DNA from: Acidobacteria bacterium RIFCSPLOWO2_12_FULL_66_21
GTDB taxonomy: Bacteria > Acidobacteriota > Vicinamibacteria > Vicinamibacterales > 2-12-FULL-66-21
Assembly: GCA_001767455.1 (NCBI GenBank)
Contig: MELC01000004.1
Location: 19,706 to 83,705 of the forward strand
Reading direction: 5' to 3'
Length of the DNA stretch: 64,000 nt
This document shows, in pieces, positions 60,112-64,000 of this stretch. Positions within the stretch are counted from its first letter, which is position 1; each line of letters starts with the position of its first letter. The position numbers and the translations under genes were made by a program. The notes under the pieces are model-generated. The model saw only the letters and a program-made list of their open reading frames with translations, was not told where the DNA came from and made no database searches.

Positions 60112-60497
60112 GATGCCCCTCCAAGCCAGGTGAAGATGACGGCGAGCAGCAGCGAGACGACAGGGATGGCGAAGAGGTGCCGGAAGCCGCCGTGCCACGC
60201 CGTCAGGAAACAGACGGCCGGCATCGTGACGCCACCCGCGGCGAAGCACACCGAGGCGGCCGAGGACGGGAACGTCCCGGGGACGGGCCACGGCGACAGC
60301 GAGAACAGCACGTTCATCATGCCGAGCGCCGCCAGCGCGATGTGGCCGAGCCGCAGCAGGCGCCGGGCGAACGAGTTGTAGCCCCCGAGAAATTCCTCGC
60401 GGTGGAATCCGAGGCCCATGAGTGCGCCGGTGAGGAACGCCGCCAGCACCAGCAGCCATCCGAGATTCCAATTGAACGGATGCGGCACAATACCCAT
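60108..60497 (-). CDS. Small four-helix membrane protein
   Basis: 129 aa with four hydrophobic segments (LGWLLVLAAFLTGALMGLGF, LRLGHIALAALGMMNVLF, VCFAAGGVTMPAVCFL, LFAIPVVSLLLAVIFTWLG). The FHREEFLGGY loop is the main polar part. No known family recognised. Translationally coupled to the radical SAM gene, so it may serve the same lipid or membrane pathway. Confidence 0.75.
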   Translation of the reverse strand: MGIVPHPFNWNLGWLLVLAAFLTGALMGLGFHREEFLGGYNSFARRLLRLGHIALAALGMMNVLFSLSPWPVPGTFPSSAASVCFAAGGVTMPAVCFLTAWHGGFRHLFAIPVVSLLLAVIFTWLGGAS

Positions 60498-60571
60498 GCC
60501 GCCATGGTAGGACGTGCGCGGGGAGGTGTCCTGAACGAAACCTGATAAATTGCTGAAGAACGCTGACGGAG

Positions 60572-60640
60572 ATCAGTCGATAGTCGATAGTCGATGGTCA
60601 AGGTCGAGAGTCAAAGTCAGAGTCAGAGTCAAAGTCATTG
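60572..60640. repeat. AGTC/GACT modular repeat, single arm
   Basis: GATCAGTC, GATAGTC, GATAGTC, GATGGTC, AAGGTC, GAGAGTC, AAAGTC, AGAGTC, AGAGTC, AAAGTC modules. Same unit type as 24372-24470 and 37431-37583, but only one arm and within a divergent spacer, 28 bp before the OsmC ATG. Confidence 0.85.
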
Positions 60641-60667
60641 GTCTGTATCGTTTCTCCAGGTGCCATC

Positions 60668-61102
60668 ATGACTGAATACCCGCATCACTACACCGTGTCC
60701 GCCGCCGCGGGCCTCGAGGGCGAGGTCGCACTGGATTCCGCGCGGCTGCAGACGCTGCGCTCGGCGTCACCGGCCGAATTCGGCGGGCCGGGCGATCGGT
60801 GGTCGCCCGAGACGCTCCTCGTAGCGGCCGTCGCCGACTGCTTCATCCTGACGTTTCGCGCGGTCGCGCAGGCGTCGAAGGTGTCGTGGACCTCGCTCGC
60901 CTGCGAGGTCGAGGGTACGCTGGATCGCGTCGAGCGCGCCGCGCAGTTCACGCGGTTCGACATCCGCGCGCATCTCACGGTGCCCGAGGGGGTCGACCGC
61001 GAGCGCGCCGACCGCGCGCTCCACAAGGCCGAAAGCGCGTGCCTGATCACGAACTCGCTGAAGGCGGCCTGCGAGCTCACGACGACGATTGACGCCGGCT
61101 GA
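60668..61102 (+). CDS. OsmC/Ohr family peroxide-reductase-like protein
   Basis: 144 aa. Two conserved cysteines C58 (LLVAAVADCFILTFR) and C125 (AESACLITNSLK) form the peroxidatic and resolving pair of OsmC-type thiol peroxidases acting on organic hydroperoxides. The GDRWSPETLLVAAVADC context is typical. I chose the ATG at 60668, since the longer frame starts in repeat DNA. Stands alone on its strand. Confidence 0.88.
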   Translation: MTEYPHHYTVSAAAGLEGEVALDSARLQTLRSASPAEFGGPGDRWSPETLLVAAVADCFILTFRAVAQASKVSWTSLACEVEGTLDRVERAAQFTRFDIRAHLTVPEGVDRERADRALHKAESACLITNSLKAACELTTTIDAG

Positions 61103-61167
61103 CCGGCGCAATCGCTGCGAATCTCAACATACCGTCCCCCAGTCCAGTGGCGCACTGTCGTCACCGT

Positions 61168-61567
61168 CATCATGCTCCTCCCCGGCTACACAATTCGCAC
61201 GGGACCCGGGGTGACAAGCTGCTCGAGGCCCGGCAGCGTCAACAAGGCGTGCGTGGGCTGCCACGCGGACAAGCGCGGCCCCCACCTCTGGGAACACGAC
61301 CCCGTCGTCGAGAGCTGCACCACGTGCCATGACCCGCATGGCTCGACCAACGACCGCATGCTCGGGGCGAAAGAGCCGTTCCTCTGCCAGCGCTGTCACG
61401 TGACGTCGCAGCATCCGTCCACGACCTACGACGGCTACGCGCTGGCGAACTCCACGTTTGCCAACCGCATGTCGGGCCGGTCGTGCGCGGCCTGCCACCA
61501 GAACATCCACGGATCGAACGCCCCTTCGGGCAAAGCGTTCCTGCGGTAGCCGGGGAGGAGCATGATG
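61168..61567. repeat. 22-bp inverted repeat flanking the cytochrome fragment
   Basis: CATCATGCTCCTCCCCGGCT plus AC at 61168-61189 is matched exactly in reverse at 61546-61567 (GTAGCCGGGGAGGAGCATGA plus TG). The start codon of the cytochrome frame lies in the left arm, its stop codon in the right arm. No target-site duplication or transposase was seen. Confidence 0.8.
61172..61549 (+). pseudogene. Fragment of a multihaem c-type cytochrome (DmsE-like)
   Basis: 125 codons with four CxxCH haem sites: CVGCH (27-31), CTTCH (49-53), CQRCH (72-76), CAACH (105-109). Spacing such as CVGCHADKRGPHLWEHDPV and CHDPHGSTNDRML resembles the C-terminal part of DmsE/MtrA-type decahaem cytochromes. There is no signal peptide and only four haems, so I take it as a truncated relic although the frame is intact. 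Flanked by a perfect 22-bp inverted repeat. Confidence 0.7.
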
Positions 61568-61604
61568 ATGCGCACTGAAATCACGACTCTGGTCAGGCGT
61601 GAAG

Positions 61605-61652
61605 ATGGAATGCCAGCAGTGCCACAAGGAGCGGTGGGATCATTTGTATTGA
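61605..61652 (+). pseudogene. Remnant haem-binding peptide
   Basis: MECQQCHKERWDHLY then stop: one CxxCH site in a 16-codon tail, 55 bp after the cytochrome fragment. Reads as further debris of a multihaem cytochrome gene. Confidence 0.4.
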
Positions 61653-61661
61653 GGTGACACG

Positions 61662-61692
61662 GCGCGGGCCGGACCTTCGGTCCGGCCCGCGC
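61662..61692. terminator. Strong 14-bp hairpin terminator in a convergent spacer
   Basis: Perfect stem GCGCGGGCCGGACC / GGTCCGGCCCGCGC with a TTC loop. Located between the cytochrome debris (+) and the 61714 gene (-). No long T-run, but stem strength and position suggest a bidirectional terminator. Confidence 0.65.
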
Positions 61693-61713
61693 AGAATCAG
61701 GCGCGCCGCCGTT

Positions 61714-61944
61714 CTACCGCGAGATCCACAGGGTGACGGTCCACCCGACCGCCGCGACACTCCACCAGAAGGCCCACGGCCTCCACCGGGTCGCATACGA
61801 GAAAGCGGGATAGGTGCAGAACGCCACCAGGCACCACACGACCGGGTTGAGGGTGCTCCAGGCGCCAGGCAGGTGAATGTGTGCGTTGATGGCAACTGCC
61901 GCAATCGCGGCAGCCACGGACAGCAACGCTCGAAGCACGATCAT
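61714..61944 (-). CDS. Small membrane protein
   Basis: 76 aa, two to three hydrophobic segments (LRALLSVAAAIAAVAINAHI, VVWCLVAFCTYPAF, WAFWWSVAAVGWTVTLWI). The ATG overlaps the stop of the preceding secreted protein gene by 4 bp (ATGA), which favours it being real. Function unknown; perhaps an accessory of the adjacent secreted protein. Confidence 0.65.
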   Translation of the reverse strand: MIVLRALLSVAAAIAAVAINAHIHLPGAWSTLNPVVWCLVAFCTYPAFSYATRWRPWAFWWSVAAVGWTVTLWISR

Positions 61945-62804
61945 TGCTGACTCCCACACGCCGGTGCCGGGGATCCTGGCAGGCCGCACCGCGTGTTCTC
62001 CATCAGCTTCCCGAACTCGTGGACGACCGGGTAGCCGACAAAACCGGACCAGCAGAGGATATACCATTTGTTGGCGGGCAGGCAGCCCACCGAGAACCAG
62101 AACGCCTGCCAGCGCGTGTTGTACACCGCCGCTTTCGCATTTTCCCAGAGCGTGTCGCGGATGCACGCGAACTTCCAGAGCAGGTACCCGGCAAGGCCGG
62201 GAAGGTCGGAGTCTCGAGTCCCGCCGCTTTCGTCGTAGGTGATGCCGGCGTCATACTCGCTCAGATACGCGAAGGCCACGTCAGCGTCAGCGGCCCCCTC
62301 GATGTCCTGATACTGCAGATCGACGGCCACCGATTCATCGGTGTCATACCGATGAATCCACAAGGTCGCCTCCCATGTGGTCGGATTCCCGTCGTCCCAC
62401 ATCCACCAGAGCATCTCCCCTTCGTCGGATCCGACGCCGGCATCCTGGCGAACCAGGTGGACGCCGGCCTTGGGGCGCGTTCGTGCCGTTGCCGAGTAGC
62501 CCACCTCACCGGCCGGCTTCCAGCCTCTGGCGAGCGCCGCATCGAATGCCCGGCGGAAGCCGTCAGGATGCGCCTTCATGGCCGCCGCCAGTTTCTGGCG
62601 GCGATCGTCGGGGACCCGATCGAACGCCGCGCGCACATCGTCCATCGTTGCTCGGGCGACGACGCCTTTTGGCGCGGCCGGAATCCCGGCCGCAATCACC
62701 TTTGTACCCCGGACCTGTGGTCGGGGCTCGTTCGAGGGCGCCGCCGACGGGCCATGGGCGGCGGTCAGAAGTGCGACGACTCCCAGGGCAGCAGTCATAA
62801 TCAT
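61941..62804 (-). CDS. Secreted hypothetical protein
   Basis: 287 aa. Signal peptide 1-20 (MTAALGVVALLTAAHG). The mature protein has an N-terminal helical part (TMDDVRAAFDRVPDDRRQKL) and a Trp/Asp-rich region: EGEMLWWMWDDGNPTTWEAT, IHRYDTDESVAVDLQYQDI; then NTRWQAFWFSVGCLPANKWY with several cysteines (C-rich end CGLPGSPAPACG). No family recognised. Start supported by AAGGAGG. Coupled to the small membrane protein gene. Confidence 0.75.
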   Translation of the reverse strand: MIMTAALGVVALLTAAHGPSAAPSNEPRPQVRGTKVIAAGIPAAPKGVVARATMDDVRAAFDRVPDDRRQKLAAAMKAHPDGFRRAFDAALARGWKPAGEVGYSATARTRPKAGVHLVRQDAGVGSDEGEMLWWMWDDGNPTTWEATLWIHRYDTDESVAVDLQYQDIEGAADADVAFAYLSEYDAGITYDESGGTRDSDLPGLAGYLLWKFACIRDTLWENAKAAVYNTRWQAFWFSVGCLPANKWYILCWSGFVGYPVVHEFGKLMENTRCGLPGSPAPACGSQQ

Positions 62805-63046
62805 GGGGCCTCCTTCAGGACCTCCGGAACGCAGGATGGGCGACCGCCATGGCAACTGCGCTGCCACCCGATTATCAAGAACTTAGCGGTCTGTTGCCCG
62901 CCCCCCGCGTGAACCCGATACCCGGACGTGCGAGAACGCTGGGACTTCCGGCGAGCACGATCTACCCGTAGGGGCAGGATCTACTCGCGAGTCGCTGTTG
63001 TGTTTCAATCAGGCTTGACGCGACAATCGACGCGGGAGGTGACAGG

Positions 63047-63589
63047 GTGCGGCCACATCACTCGTTTCTGATGCTGATCGCCGGGGTCGCGTGCGGGCTG
63101 GCGCTCCTGCCCCGAACGGCTGCCGCGCAGACCGTGCCGCCGGAGCTGGGACAGGGCTGGCTGCCGGAGTTCACGCTGACGTCGCGGCAGCTCCTGCAAC
63201 TGGCCGAGGCGATGCCGGCGGAGAAGTACGGATGGCGGCCCGGTTCCGGCGTCCGGTCGGTCGCCGAGGTGTACATGCACCTCGCGCTTGGCAACTTCTT
63301 CCTGCTGCAACAGGCGGGCGTGCCGACGCCGGAGTCGGCGAAGCTGCCGGCCGAGACGAGCGTCACGGCGAAGGCGGACGTAATCCACTGGCTGAAACGA
63401 TCGCTCGACGCGGTCCGCAAGGGGTATGAAGGCGCGGACCGTCAGAAGAAGGTGCAGCTCTTCGGGAAGGAGACCATCTCTGAGGGTGTGTTCCTCAGGA
63501 TTCTGCTGCACGACAACGAGCACATGGGGCAGTCGATCGCGTATGCGCGGATGAACGGCGTCGTGCCGCCGTGGTCGAAGGCTCCGTAA
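63047..63589 (+). CDS. Secreted DinB-like four-helix protein
   Basis: 180 aa. Signal peptide 1-28 (LMLIAGVACGLALLPRTAAA). DinB/YfiT-like bundle with potential metal-binding histidines H78 (YMHLALGN), H155 and H159 (LLHDNEHMGQ), a normal triad for this family. Members include thiol transferases and unknown hydrolases; export is less usual but common in Acidobacteriota. GTG start with GGAGG upstream. Confidence 0.85.
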   Translation: MRPHHSFLMLIAGVACGLALLPRTAAAQTVPPELGQGWLPEFTLTSRQLLQLAEAMPAEKYGWRPGSGVRSVAEVYMHLALGNFFLLQQAGVPTPESAKLPAETSVTAKADVIHWLKRSLDAVRKGYEGADRQKKVQLFGKETISEGVFLRILLHDNEHMGQSIAYARMNGVVPPWSKAP

Positions 63590-64000
63590 GAGGTCAGGCC
63601 GCGAAGGGCGCGGCGGCGGCACTGCCTGGCCGGCGGCCGACTTCCGCGGACCGGGAAAGTGGTCGCCGCTTGTACCCATTCGCTCCCGCGCCGACTACGG
63701 ATGCGGTTGGCCGACACATGTCAGGCGCACCGATGCGCCGGTGGTCGGGTGGCGCGACGCGGATCACACAGCCCGAAGTCGGCGCGCACAGAGCGGGGCC
63801 CCCAGCGCGGCACCCGCGCTGGGGTGCCAATCGCGGCGCCCACTTTCCGGCTGCGCGGCGCGTCGGTCCGCTCCAACGGCCCCGGCCAGGCAGTACCGCT
63901 GCCACGCCCTAATGGCAATGCCTTTCGGAAATTCGGAGTCCACGAGTCATACGATTTGAAGTTGCCACGGTGCTTCGATCGATTCGGGCTTCATGAGTCG
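63590..64000. other. Terminal 411 bp without a recognisable gene
   Basis: No reading frame here has a convincing start, domain or signal peptide. There is a perfect 11-bp hairpin CCCCAGCGCGG / CCGCGCTGGGG with CAC loop at 63800-63824. The last 90 bp are clearly less GC-rich than the rest, which could be the beginning of a different element beyond the window. Confidence 0.4.

Noticed and set aside
61168..61567. Insertion sequence
   Set aside because: Inverted repeats are present, but there is no transposase and no target-site duplication that I can see.

Overview
The window looks like chromosomal DNA of a high-GC environmental bacterium, most likely an Acidobacteriota member close to Vicinamibacteria. 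This is inferred from gene content: three secreted 'VWFA-related' proteins of the acidobacterial type, very large secreted sortilin/BNR-propeller proteins with Gly-rich tails, several S9, M13, M19, M24 and P1 peptidases, and a DUF2339/DUF3999 pair. I see no rRNA, tRNA, CRISPR array, phage or transposase gene. Most of the long antisense reading frames are GC-rich shadows of real genes.

Layout. 1-3.3 kb: rimO (cut by the left edge), asnS and a TIM-barrel sugar isomerase-like gene. 3.3-4.5 kb: a gene-free repeat region with a possible group II intron remnant and a 120-bp tandem repeat. 4.5-9.1 kb: a CYTH-murU-amgK operon (amino-sugar recycling to UDP-sugar), a membrane protein and a MidA-type methyltransferase. 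9.3-12.1 kb: M24 peptidase and HtrA protease. 12.2-14.9 kb: archease-rtcB plus a PrcB/DUF4870 fusion. 14.9-19.2 kb: two small hypothetical genes, alpha-glucan phosphorylase and a PLP dehydratase. 19.3-36.2 kb: a secreted and proteolytic region (Tat-exported glycosylasparaginase-like enzyme, three VWFA-related proteins, BNR propeller, M13, S9 and P1 peptidases). 36.3-37.4 kb: nucleotide-pool sanitation (DNPH1-like hydrolase and dUTPase). 37.6-46.7 kb: RRM protein, GT-C-like membrane protein, uridine kinase, DUF2339/DUF3999, response regulator. 46.8-50.8 kb: a membrane-anchored thioredoxin next to a 22-cysteine secreted protein and further exported proteins, ending in a partly duplicated, decayed gene. 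50.8-58.8 kb: a BNR-propeller/M19 dipeptidase fusion, a DUF4440-like protein and a DPP-IV-like S9 peptidase. 58.8-64 kb: B12-radical SAM protein, OsmC protein, a remnant multihaem cytochrome between inverted repeats, secreted unknowns, a DinB-like protein and an uninterpreted tail.

The most striking non-gene signal is a set of at least fifteen short modular repeats. They are built from 6-9 bp units, often arranged as two facing arms forming long imperfect hairpins. Each locus has its own unit (GAGCCAC, GACTATC, GTTGGTGA, CACGAAGA, ACAGCGGA, GGTGCTGA, CAATCAGC), and some units recur at several loci. They sit mostly at gene 3' ends and in convergent spacers, sometimes supply the stop codon, and have entered coding sequence (an in-frame linker in rimO, tails or heads of other proteins). 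A second, unrelated palindromic repeat (CCCTGAGCNNGTCGAAGGG type) is inserted in frame in two peptidase genes. I regard the modular hairpin family as the best candidate here for an undescribed system.
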